Translations under genes and position numbers: made by a program
Assembly: GCA_934630445.1 (NCBI GenBank)
Contig: CAKTWY010000110.1
Span: 1 to 8,571 of the forward strand
Direction: 5' to 3'
From: an uncultured Eubacteriales bacterium
GTDB lineage: Bacteria; Bacillota; Clostridia; Oscillospirales; Butyricicoccaceae
Length of the DNA: 8,571 bases
In this document: positions 1 to 5,797 of the stretch, piece by piece
How the letters are laid out: each line of letters opens with the position of its first letter
How positions within the stretch are numbered: position 1 is the first letter of the stretch
The notes under the pieces: generated by a model
Databases searched by the model: none
What the model was told of the DNA's origin: nothing
Seen by the model: only the letters and a program-made list of their open reading frames with translations

Positions 1-164
1 GTCATGCACACCGTCTGGCCGAAATAGGAGGGATCAGTCAACACCTCCTGATAGCCTGCCATACCGGTGTTGAAAACCACCTCGCCGATGCTCTGCCCCT
101 CGGCGCCAAGCGCCGTTCCTTCAAACAGCGTGCCGTCTGCAAGCAGGAGATACGCTTTTTTCAT
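1..164 (-). CDS. carA: Carbamoyl phosphate synthase small (glutaminase) subunit, N-terminal fragment
   Basis: Only the first 54 codons are present; the gene runs off the left edge. The translation starts [16 protein letters not shown] and contains [20 protein letters not shown] followed by YFGQTV, the highly conserved N-terminal signature of CarA. The family hydrolyses glutamine and passes ammonia to CarB, which makes carbamoyl phosphate for pyrimidine and arginine synthesis in the cytoplasm. The catalytic Cys-His-Glu triad of the glutaminase domain would lie outside the window and cannot be checked. The ATG at 164 is preceded on the minus strand by AGGGGG with about 7 nt spacing. It begins 15 nt after the pyrF stop, so it should be the fourth gene of the pyr operon and share its PyrR control; carB is expected next. 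The N-terminal block is distinctive, so identification is firm despite the truncation. Confidence 0.93.
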   Translation of the reverse strand, partial: MKKAYLLLADGTLFEGTALGAEGQSIGEVVFNTGMAGYQEVLTDPSYFGQTVCM

Positions 165-179
165 TCCGCTTCCCCCTTT

Positions 180-1097
180 TTATCTGATTGCCGCGACGAT
201 ATCGTCGCGCATGCGGATCGCTTCATTTCGTGCAGCGTCCAGGTAGTCAAAGCCATCCCTGCCCGTCTTCTTCCACGCGCACATGATGCCGCGCGAAGAG
301 TTGACGATCGCGCCCAGGCCGTCCGCGTTAAAGGCATTTCTGATGTCCCTGGCCGTCGCGCCCTGCGCGCCGTAGCCCGGCACGAGGAAGTATGCGTGCG
401 GCAGGATCTCGCGCACAAGGCGCTGTTCCTCGGGATACGTCGCGCCGACGACCGCCCCGACCTCACTGTAACCGCAGGGCGTCACGAGTTCCGCACCCCA
501 TCCGGCGACCAGCTCGGCCATGCGCGCGTAGAGCGGCTTGCCGCCGACCTCGAGGTTCTGCAGCTCGCCGGAGGATTTGTTCGACGTTTTCACCAGCACA
601 AAAATGCTCTTTTTACGTTCGCCGCAGCGCTTTAAGAAGGGCGCAATGCCGTCTGTGCCCAGATAGGCGTTCACCGTCAGGCTGTCCGCATCGTAAGGGG
701 CAACGGCGGCCTTCCCCGCAGCGGACACGCCGAGATACGCATCCGCGTATGCCTCCGCTGTCGCGCCGATATCGTTGCGCTTGCCGTCCAGGATGACGTA
801 CATGCCGCGGCTTTTTGCATAGTCGATCGTTTCCTTCAGGCACGCCGCCCCGTCCGGTCCGAGGAGCTCATAGTACGCCGACTGGGGTTTGACCGCCGGA
901 ACGATATCGCACAGCGCGTCAACCAGGCCCTTGTTAAACTCCAGCACGCAGCGCGACACGGCGTGAAGATTCTCCCCATAGCGGGCGAGCAGCGGCTTTA
1001 CGATGTGCTCCGGTATATACTCGATCCTCGGATCGAGGCCCACGACCGTGGGGTTTGAAAGCTCTTTGATTTTTTCAACCAGGGTGTTTATGGACAT
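180..1097 (-). CDS. pyrF: Orotidine 5'-phosphate decarboxylase, type 2 (305 aa)
   Basis: Catalyses the last step of UMP synthesis, decarboxylation of OMP, in the cytoplasm. The active-site motif is VILDGKRNDIGATA (residues 101-114), giving the expected D-x-K-x-x-D arrangement with D104, K106 and D109. Further family blocks are VVGLDPR (18-24), a VGATYPEE segment (217-224), FLVPGYGAQGA (237-247) and the phosphate-binding NSSRGI (266-271). The length of about 305 residues and the VGATYPEE/PGYGAQG blocks match the longer type 2 group rather than the roughly 230-residue type 1 enzymes such as E. coli PyrF. I chose the ATG at 1097 (MSINTLVEKI): it follows AAAGGAGGA with good spacing and lies one base after the pyrC stop (TGA-T-ATG), so translation is probably coupled. 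The reading frame stays open upstream to 1295, but that part overlaps pyrC and looks nothing like the family. Confidence 0.96.
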   Translation of the reverse strand: MSINTLVEKIKELSNPTVVGLDPRIEYIPEHIVKPLLARYGENLHAVSRCVLEFNKGLVDALCDIVPAVKPQSAYYELLGPDGAACLKETIDYAKSRGMYVILDGKRNDIGATAEAYADAYLGVSAAGKAAVAPYDADSLTVNAYLGTDGIAPFLKRCGERKKSIFVLVKTSNKSSGELQNLEVGGKPLYARMAELVAGWGAELVTPCGYSEVGAVVGATYPEEQRLVREILPHAYFLVPGYGAQGATARDIRNAFNADGLGAIVNSSRGIMCAWKKTGRDGFDYLDAARNEAIRMRDDIVAAIR

Positions 1098-1098
1098 A

Positions 1099-2370
1099 TC
1101 AGCATCCTCCTTTGACGATCCTGCCGGATACGATGGTGTATTTGACCTGCCCGCGCAGCGTGCGGCCGAGAAACGGCGTGTTCTTCCCTTTGGACTGAAG
1201 CATGTCCGCCCCGACTGTCCAATACGCGTCCGGGTCGAAAAGCGCAAGGTCTGCTTCCATCCCGACGGCGGCGCTGCCGCGCGGAATATTGACAATGCGC
1301 GCCGGGGCCGCAGTCATCTTTTCAATGATCTTCGGCAGCGGCATCCGCCCCGTGTGATAAAGCGCTCCGAGGCACACGGCAAGCGAAGTCTCAAGCCCGA
1401 CAATGCCGTTTGCTGCGCTGGCGAGCGCCGCCTTCTCGTGTGCGGCATGCGGCGCGTGATCCGTCGCAATAGCGTCGATCGTTCCATCGCCGAGCGCTTC
1501 GATCAGCGCCTCCACATCACGCCTGCCGCGCAGCGGCGGGTTCATCTTTGCATTTGCACCGCAATCGAGCACCGCCTCGTCCGTGAGGGAAATATAGTGC
1601 GGCGCCGTCTCACACGTAATCGGCGCGCCTGCGGCCTTTGCCGCGCGCACGAGCGCGACCGTCTCCCATGTACTGACGTGCGCGATATGCACCGGGCAGC
1701 CCGTCTCCATCGCCAGCGCGCATTCGCGCGCCGCCTGCACGGATTCAAACGAGTGCGTGATGCCGCACACGCCAAGCCGGCGCGCCGTCTCTCCTTCGTT
1801 CATCACGCCGCCTGAAAGGCTCATCTCCTCGCAGTGCGAGATGATGGCAAGGCCGCAGCGCGCCGCACGGCGCATCGCCTCCATCATCATCGCCGCGTTT
1901 TCAACCGGGCGACCGTCGTCCGTGAGCGCCACGGCGCCGGCCGCTTTCAGCTCCTCATAGTCGCACAGTTCACCGCCCCCGCTCCCGCGGGTAATGGCGG
2001 CCGCGGGATACACGTGCACATGCGCGCGCGCTTCGGCCCGCGCGAGAACGTCGCGCACCGCGTCCGGGTTATCACAGACCGGTTTTGTGTTTGGCATGGC
2101 GACAACGCTCGTCACCCCGCCTGCAGCCGCGGCGCGCGTACCGCTGTCAATGTCTTCTTTATATTCAAAGCCCGGCTCGCGCAGATGCACATGCATATCC
2201 ACAAGGCCCGGACACACGACGAGCCCCGCCGCGTCGATCACCTGCTGCGCCTGCTGTGCCAGCCCGTGCCCGATCGCCGCGACGCGCCCATCGGCGATAT
2301 ACAGGTCGCAGACCTCGTCGCGCCCCTGCGCCGGGTCGATCAGGCGTCCGCTGCGAATCAGTATATTCAT
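1099..2370 (-). CDS. pyrC: Dihydroorotase, class I, zinc-dependent (423 aa)
   Basis: Amidohydrolase that cyclises N-carbamoyl-aspartate to dihydroorotate, step 3 of pyrimidine synthesis. The metal-binding motif DMHVHLREPG sits at residues 58-67 (H60, H62). It is followed by the GGVTSVVAMPNTKP block (84-97), the DDGRPV region with the metal-bridging Asp (151-156), H179 in ISHCEE, H231 in HIAHVST, the NPPLR substrate segment (277-281), and ATDHAPH (302-308) with catalytic D304. Presence of DDGRPV in place of a carboxylated Lys is typical of the long Bacillus-type class I enzymes; the length (about 425) agrees. The C-terminal beta part (GMEADLALFDPD, then VKYTIVSGRIV) closes the amidohydrolase fold. 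An ATG at 2370 overlaps the pyrR stop as ATGA, indicating translational coupling. All expected metal ligands are visible, so it should be active. Allantoinase or dihydropyrimidinase are the related alternatives, made unlikely by the operon. Confidence 0.96.
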   Translation of the reverse strand: MNILIRSGRLIDPAQGRDEVCDLYIADGRVAAIGHGLAQQAQQVIDAAGLVVCPGLVDMHVHLREPGFEYKEDIDSGTRAAAAGGVTSVVAMPNTKPVCDNPDAVRDVLARAEARAHVHVYPAAAITRGSGGGELCDYEELKAAGAVALTDDGRPVENAAMMMEAMRRAARCGLAIISHCEEMSLSGGVMNEGETARRLGVCGITHSFESVQAARECALAMETGCPVHIAHVSTWETVALVRAAKAAGAPITCETAPHYISLTDEAVLDCGANAKMNPPLRGRRDVEALIEALGDGTIDAIATDHAPHAAHEKAALASAANGIVGLETSLAVCLGALYHTGRMPLPKIIEKMTAAPARIVNIPRGSAAVGMEADLALFDPDAYWTVGADMLQSKGKNTPFLGRTLRGQVKYTIVSGRIVKGGC

Positions 2371-2918
2371 GCATCCGCCTCCCTCTCAATAATGGCTACG
2401 CCCTCCGCGCCGTCATACTCGTTTACCAGCACGCGCACACGCTCGCTCGCCGAAGTGGGGAGGTTTTTCCCCACATAGTCTGGACGGATGGGCAGCTCCC
2501 TGTGCCCGCGGTCGATGAGCACCGCCAGGCGGATGGCACGCGCCCTGCCGCGGCTGAAGACCGCCTCGATCGCCGCGCGCACCGTGCGCCCTGTGTAAAG
2601 CACGTCGTCAACGAGGATAACCGTCGCCCCCTCGACCTCGACAGCGCCTTCAAACCCGTCTCCTGCGCACGCCTGCGTGCTTTTCCTGTCGTCGCGCCAC
2701 GGCGTGATGTCCAGCCGCACGACCGGCGGGCGGATCCCCTCCACGTCAAAAATTTTATCGGCAATGCGCTCGGCGACGACTGCGCCGCGCCGCACAATGC
2801 CGACGAGTACAATGTCGCGCGCGCCGCGGTTTTTCTCCAAAATCTCGTAAGAAATGCGGTGGATGGCGCGGCGCATGCCGTCCGCATCCATGATCGACGC
2901 TTTCTGCTTCTGCGGCAT
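2367..2918 (-). CDS. pyrR: Bifunctional pyr operon transcriptional regulator / uracil phosphoribosyltransferase PyrR (183 aa)
   Basis: PyrR binds pyr leader mRNA when UMP or UTP is high and promotes termination; many members also convert uracil and PRPP to UMP. The type I phosphoribosyltransferase fold is shown by GIVRRGAVVAERIA (40-53), the PRPP loop VILVDDVLYTGRT (100-112) with the paired acids D104/D105, and the PyrR signature RGHRELPIRPDYVGKNLPTS (137-156). Length fits the family (about 180). The DITPWRDD stretch (70-77) corresponds to the flexible region near the active site, and basic residues such as R137 and R140 lie where RNA contacts occur in the family. The ATG at 2918 is preceded by AAAGGGAGGA. 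It is the first gene of the operon, directly downstream of an attenuator that carries a PyrR binding site, so the gene should regulate itself along with pyrC, pyrF and carA. Confidence 0.96.
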   Translation of the reverse strand: MPQKQKASIMDADGMRRAIHRISYEILEKNRGARDIVLVGIVRRGAVVAERIADKIFDVEGIRPPVVRLDITPWRDDRKSTQACAGDGFEGAVEVEGATVILVDDVLYTGRTVRAAIEAVFSRGRARAIRLAVLIDRGHRELPIRPDYVGKNLPTSASERVRVLVNEYDGAEGVAIIEREADA

Positions 2919-2961
2919 CCGTATCCTCCCTTTGCAAAATTATACACCTTTTTGCATGAAT

Positions 2962-2995
2962 AAAAAATGCCTCCCGCACCTGGCGAGAGGCATTT
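2962..2995 (-). terminator. Intrinsic terminator of the pyr attenuator
   Basis: On the minus strand the arms AAATGCCTCTCGC and GCGGGAGGCATTT form a 13-bp stem with one G-U pair and a 5-nt CAGGT loop, running straight into a U tract (six T's, three of them shared with the stem base). It lies between the pyr promoter and the pyrR start codon, about 44 nt before the ATG, so it can only act as a leader terminator that must be bypassed for pyr expression. With the PyrR site just upstream, the arrangement matches PyrR-controlled attenuation known from Bacillus. Confidence 0.93.
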
Positions 2996-3031
2996 ATATG
3001 GCTTGTCCACACAAACGCTATGCTGCCCGCC
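2982..3031 (-). promoter_or_regulatory. Candidate antiterminator pairing in the pyr leader
   Basis: GGCGGGCA (3031 to 3024 on the minus strand) can pair with TGCC-TCT-CGCC (2992 to 2982), giving two 4-bp helices separated by a 3-nt bulge. This would sequester the 5' arm of the terminator. It also uses the two G's at 3031-3030 that close the base of the PyrR hairpin, so the two folds exclude each other, as the attenuation model requires. The pairing is my inference by eye; the true antiterminator may be longer or differently registered. Confidence 0.5.
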
Positions 3032-3060
3032 TTGCCGAACTCACGGGAACGGCTTAAAGG
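3030..3060 (-). promoter_or_regulatory. PyrR RNA-binding hairpin (anti-antiterminator)
   Basis: Reading the minus strand, the leader shows CCTTTAA, then GCCG, TTCC, CGTGAG, then CGGC and AAGG. The outer CCTT/AAGG and the inner GCCG/CGGC segments pair, leaving the purine-rich CGTGAG in the terminal loop. This matches the known PyrR site layout (CCUUUAA, a short stem, GUCC, a GAGAG-like loop, the closing stem, AAGG), with UUCC replacing GUCC and GUGAG replacing GAGAG. Bound PyrR-UMP would stabilise this hairpin, block antitermination and allow the terminator at 2962-2995 to form. Recognition rests on the motif order and on pyrR being the next gene. Confidence 0.85.
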
Positions 3061-3077
3061 TGATATTTATTGCATTT

Positions 3078-3106
3078 ATTATATGCGTCCGCACGTGCAA
3101 AGTAAA
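3078..3106 (-). promoter_or_regulatory. Promoter of the pyr operon
   Basis: On the minus strand a perfect -10 box TATAAT (3083-3078) lies exactly 17 bp after the -35-like TTTACT (3106-3101). Transcription would start near 3071, about 10 nt before the PyrR hairpin, giving a leader of roughly 150 nt before pyrR. The surrounding sequence is AT-rich compared with the neighbouring genes. The spacer holds the palindrome GCACGTGC. Confidence 0.85.
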
Positions 3107-3127
3107 TAGGTAAAACCTACAAAATAC

Positions 3128-3169
3128 AAAAAATTCTGCGCGCCGGAAAATGAAAATGCTTCGCGCCAG
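3128..3169 (-). terminator. Probable intrinsic terminator of trmB
   Basis: Downstream of trmB on the minus strand, CTGGCGCG and CGCGCAG can pair as 7 bp with one bulged G across a loop of about 19 nt, followed by AA and six T's. It lies between the trmB stop and the pyr promoter, where a terminator would insulate the pyr leader from read-through. The long loop makes it weaker than the pyr terminator. Confidence 0.5.
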
Positions 3170-3196
3170 GCAATCGCTGCATAGGGTTCCGTTTTC

Positions 3197-3850
3197 TCAT
3201 TCGCCGGCGTTCATTTCCTTCTTTTTCCCCTCAAGGCGGTAAATTCGCATACCCTGCGATGAAAATTTTTCTTCATATTCGGTCATAATATTATCATATT
3301 CCGACTGATGCAGGTCGAGCGAAACATTGGAAAGCACGAACCCGTAGTTGGCGATCTCAGCGATGGAATATTCAAACAGCTTCTGGTTATCCGTCTTAAA
3401 AAACAGCTCTCCCCCGGGTGCGAGGATCTCGTCATACCGCTTTAAAAAGTTCGGATGCGTGAGGCGGCGCTTCGCCTGCTTTTTCGGCGGCCACGGATCG
3501 CTGAAATTCAGATACACGCGCGACACCTCGCCCGGGGCGAAGATCTCCGTCAAAGACTCGGCATCGCAGCTTAAAAACAAAAGGTTGTCCAGCGGCGCCC
3601 CGGCCACCTTCTCCAGCGCCATGATCAGCGCGCCCTCCTCCCGCTCGATGGCGAGAAACAGCTTATCCGGCTCACGCCGCGCCGTCTCCACAATGAATCG
3701 GCCCTTGCCGCAGCCGATTTCCACGCAGAGGGGAAGGTCGCGTCCGAAATGTGCGCGCCACTGACCGCGCAGCGCCTGCGGCTCGCTGACAAGGACGTTC
3801 GCACACCGCTCCATGCGCTGGCCGAGGTTCTTTTTCTTTCTCATTCTCAT
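3197..3850 (-). CDS. trmB: tRNA (guanine-N7-)-methyltransferase TrmB (217 aa)
   Basis: Methylates G46 in the variable loop of tRNAs using S-adenosylmethionine. The N-terminal MRMRKKKN is the basic start typical of the family. The SAM-binding loop is EIGCGKGRF (44-52), followed by AIEREEGA (68-75), the catalytic and tRNA-contact block NFSDPWPPKKQAKRRLTHP (115-133), FFKTDNQ (150-156) and the C-terminal signature TEYEEKFSSQG (190-200). All family blocks are present and the length is normal. I chose the ATG at 3850 because GGTGA lies 7 nt upstream and because known TrmB proteins start with an M-R-x-R sequence; the frame could also start at GTG 3871, seven codons earlier, without a convincing ribosome site. 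It is transcribed from its own promoter and separated from the downstream pyr operon by a probable terminator. The last 10 residues are charged and poorly conserved. Confidence 0.95.
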   Translation of the reverse strand: MRMRKKKNLGQRMERCANVLVSEPQALRGQWRAHFGRDLPLCVEIGCGKGRFIVETARREPDKLFLAIEREEGALIMALEKVAGAPLDNLLFLSCDAESLTEIFAPGEVSRVYLNFSDPWPPKKQAKRRLTHPNFLKRYDEILAPGGELFFKTDNQKLFEYSIAEIANYGFVLSNVSLDLHQSEYDNIMTEYEEKFSSQGMRIYRLEGKKKEMNAGE

Positions 3851-3900
3851 AATATGCTCACCCTGCTCCACACGCGCCGCGGCGTGCTGTTTTCCAAAGC

Positions 3901-3929
3901 GCGGACACCGTCGGATCCGACAGTTCCGC
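3901..3929. repeat. Nested palindrome in the trmB leader
   Basis: A perfect 12-bp palindrome GTCGGATCCGAC (3910-3921) is flanked by a second pair of arms, GCGGA (3901-3905) and TCCGC (3925-3929), offset by 4 and 3 nt. It begins right where the trmB transcript is predicted to start (about 3930). It could be a protein operator or fold as a hairpin at the 5' end of the mRNA. No known regulator site is recognised. Confidence 0.5.
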
Positions 3930-3936
3930 CTGAACT

Positions 3937-3965
3937 ATTTTAACGTACCACAGCGTTTTTTGCAA
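3937..3965 (-). promoter_or_regulatory. Promoter of trmB
   Basis: On the minus strand TTGCAA (3965-3960) and TAAAAT (3942-3937) are separated by exactly 17 bp, close to the sigma-A consensus. The start site would be near 3930, giving a leader of about 80 nt to the ATG at 3850. It is divergent from the malQ promoter region, with about 50 bp between the two -35 boxes. Confidence 0.75.
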
Positions 3966-4014
3966 TCAAATTCCCGATTTTTTGCGCTGCATTTGCCGCA
4001 CCTGTGCGTTTTGC

Positions 4015-4043
4015 TTGACCCGGAGGCCGTTTAGTGGTTCAAT
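4015..4043 (+). promoter_or_regulatory. Possible promoter of the malQ unit
   Basis: TTGACC (4015-4020, five of six to consensus) is followed after 17 bp by TTCAAT (4038-4043, four of six). A TATAAG lies a few bases further but at too long a spacing. If used, transcription starts near 4050 and the leader is about 220 nt. This is the best match in the interval, but the -10 is weak. Confidence 0.45.
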
Positions 4044-4061
4044 ATAAGTGAGTCCATCTGC

Positions 4062-4255
4062 CGGCGCGCTTTTTCGCGCGCCGCTTCTCTTCCTTCAGGA
4101 TCTTCTCCGCACATCGCCCGCGCCGCGCGCAGGGCTGTGCGTCCTTTGCAGCAGGGAACCCAAGCGGGTTCCATCGGTCTGTCCAGCGGGCATTACATCG
4201 TCCGCATTCCGGCGCGCCGCGCGCCGTAAAACGCGGCCGCCGCATCACGTGCGGC
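4062..4255 (+). other. Structured malQ leader: cluster of perfect hairpins
   Basis: This gene-free leader contains several inverted repeats. CGGCGCGC/GCGCGCCG (4062-4083) has a 6-nt T-rich loop, and CGCGCA/TGTGCG (4126-4141) includes one G-U. GGAACCC/GGGTTCC (4155-4172) has a 4-nt AAGC loop. CGGCGCG/CGCGCCG (4210-4226) has a 3-nt loop. GCCGCA/TGCGGC (4239-4255) has a 5-nt loop and ends just before the malQ ribosome site AAAGGA (4260-4265). None is followed by a U tract, so they do not look like terminators. I do not recognise a riboswitch or T-box. High GC makes short hairpins common, so function is uncertain. Confidence 0.4.
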
Positions 4256-4269
4256 ATGGAAAGGACCCT

Positions 4270-5796
4270 ATGTTCACTCGTTCTTCCGGCGTTCTTCTGC
4301 ATATCTCCTCGCTCCCGTCGCGCTACGGCATCGGCGGGCTCGGACGCTCGGCCTTTGCATTTGTCGATTTTCTCAAGCGCGCGGAACAGTCCTGGTGGCA
4401 GGTGCTCCCGCTCGGGCATACCGGCTACGGGGATTCGCCCTACCAGTGCTTTTCCGCCGCCGCGGGCAATCCGTATTTGATCGACCTCGACCTGCTGGCG
4501 GAAGATGGCCTGCTCACGCAGGAGGAGCTCAACGGCGCGCTTGCAGAGGACCCCGACCACTGCGACTTCGGCGCGCTGTATGAAAAGCGCTGGCCGCTTC
4601 TGCGCCAGGCTTTTGGCCGCGTCGGCCCGGCGCTCGACGAAAGGATTGACGCTTTCTGCGAGGAAAACCGCGAATGGCTCCCCGATTATGCTTTTTTTAT
4701 GGCGCTGAAGGACCATTTTGGCGGCCTTGTGCTCTCCAAATGGCCCGACACCGCCATCCGCGCGCGCAACGAAAAGGCCATGCGCCGCTATGCGGCTCTG
4801 CTCGCGGACGACATCCGTTTTTACGAATTTCTGCAGTATCATTTTTTTACGCAGTGGAAGGCGCTCAAAGCCTACGCCAACGAGAACGGCGTGCGCATCC
4901 TGGGTGATCTGCCAATCTACGTCTCTGCCGACAGCGCCGACTGCTGGGCGCACCGGGAGCTGTTCTGCCTGATGCGCGATCTCTCGCCGAAGCTCGTCGC
5001 CGGAGTGCCGCCGGACTACTATTCCGCCACAGGCCAGCTCTGGGGCAACCCGCTTTATAACTGGAAGGTCCACGAGGAAACGGGCTTTTCCTGGTGGATC
5101 TGGCGCGTGCGCCACTCCTTTACGCTGTTTGACGCACTGCGCATCGACCATTTCCGCGGGTTTGAGGCTTATTGGGAGATCCCGCGCCGCGCTGAAACGG
5201 CTGTTTCCGGCCGGTGGCGGCCGGGTCCGCGCATGCGCCTTTTCGACGCCATACGCCGCGCGCTCGGCGAACTGGACATCGTCGCGGAGGATCTGGGTAT
5301 GATCGACGATGCGGTGCGCGCCTTCGTCCGGCAGAGCGGCTTTCCCGGGATGCGGGTGCTGATCTTCGGCTTCGGCGGCGACGACAACATGCATCTGCCG
5401 CACAATTATCCGCAGAATGTCGTTGCATACACCTCCACGCACGACAGCGCGCCCTTCTGCGCGGAAATCTACGAAAACGCAGACGAAGCGGTGCGCGAGC
5501 GCGCGCTTCACTATCTGCCGCTTCTCCCCACGGGCGCGGGCTGGAGCGCGATCCGCGCCGTATGGGCCTCGCCGGCGGTCCTCGCGATCGCCCCGATGCA
5601 GGACGTGCTCTCCCTCGGCTCGGATGCGACAATGAACCGCCCCGCCACCCTCGGCGGGAACTGGACGTGGCGCGTGCGCGCCCAGGCGCTGAACGCGGAT
5701 GTTGAGGCACTTCTCGCAGACGTCACGCGCACGTATCACCGCGCGCCGCCCGAACCCGAAACAATTGTGGAAACGGAGGAAAAGGAGGAGAACTGA
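4270..5796 (+). CDS. malQ: 4-alpha-glucanotransferase (amylomaltase, GH77; 508 aa)
   Basis: Transfers alpha-1,4-glucan segments between maltodextrins in the cytoplasm, as part of maltose, starch or glycogen use. The N-terminus carries the GH77 signature: RSSGVLLHISSLPSRYGIG (4-22), then WQVLPLGHTGYGDSPYQCFS (43-62) and AGNPYLID (65-72). The catalytic regions are LRIDHFRGFEAYWEIP (290-305, nucleophile D293), VAEDLG (338-343, acid/base E340) and YTSTHDS (387-393, transition-state Asp D392). QDVLSLGSDATMN (444-456) and GNWTWR (463-468) close the barrel. At about 500 residues the length is normal for bacterial MalQ. The third motif is unusual: the family normally has GTHDN followed by D/Q-T, here STHDSAPFC, although the key Asp stays. 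The ATG at 4270 has AAAGGA 4 nt upstream; the frame is open to GTG 4048, but that part is hairpin-rich leader without family similarity. The acidic tail EETEEKEEN-like end encodes the ribosome site of the next gene. Confidence 0.94.
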   Translation: MFTRSSGVLLHISSLPSRYGIGGLGRSAFAFVDFLKRAEQSWWQVLPLGHTGYGDSPYQCFSAAAGNPYLIDLDLLAEDGLLTQEELNGALAEDPDHCDFGALYEKRWPLLRQAFGRVGPALDERIDAFCEENREWLPDYAFFMALKDHFGGLVLSKWPDTAIRARNEKAMRRYAALLADDIRFYEFLQYHFFTQWKALKAYANENGVRILGDLPIYVSADSADCWAHRELFCLMRDLSPKLVAGVPPDYYSATGQLWGNPLYNWKVHEETGFSWWIWRVRHSFTLFDALRIDHFRGFEAYWEIPRRAETAVSGRWRPGPRMRLFDAIRRALGELDIVAEDLGMIDDAVRAFVRQSGFPGMRVLIFGFGGDDNMHLPHNYPQNVVAYTSTHDSAPFCAEIYENADEAVRERALHYLPLLPTGAGWSAIRAVWASPAVLAIAPMQDVLSLGSDATMNRPATLGGNWTWRVRAQALNADVEALLADVTRTYHRAPPEPETIVETEEKEEN

Positions 5797-5797
5797 T

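Noticed and set aside
1098..1295. N-terminal extension of pyrF by 66 codons
   Set aside because: It lies entirely within pyrC, has no family similarity, and a good ribosome site precedes the ATG at 1097.
1003..1815. 270-codon plus-strand frame opposite pyrC and pyrF
   Set aside because: Crosses the junction of two conserved minus-strand genes and is Arg/Cys/His-rich, as expected of a shadow frame.
3851..3871. GTG start of trmB seven codons upstream
   Set aside because: No convincing ribosome site, while GGTGA is well spaced from ATG 3850, which gives the usual M-R-x-R start.
4151..4175. T-box-like sequence in the malQ leader
   Set aside because: GGAACCC-AAGC-GGGTTCC looks vaguely like the T-box core, but the AGGGTGG-ACCGCG element, specifier stem and terminator are absent.
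4048..4269. N-terminal extension of malQ from GTG 4048
   Set aside because: No ribosome site before the GTG, Arg/Pro-rich translation without GH77 similarity; the ATG at 4270 has AAAGGA and is followed at once by the family signature.
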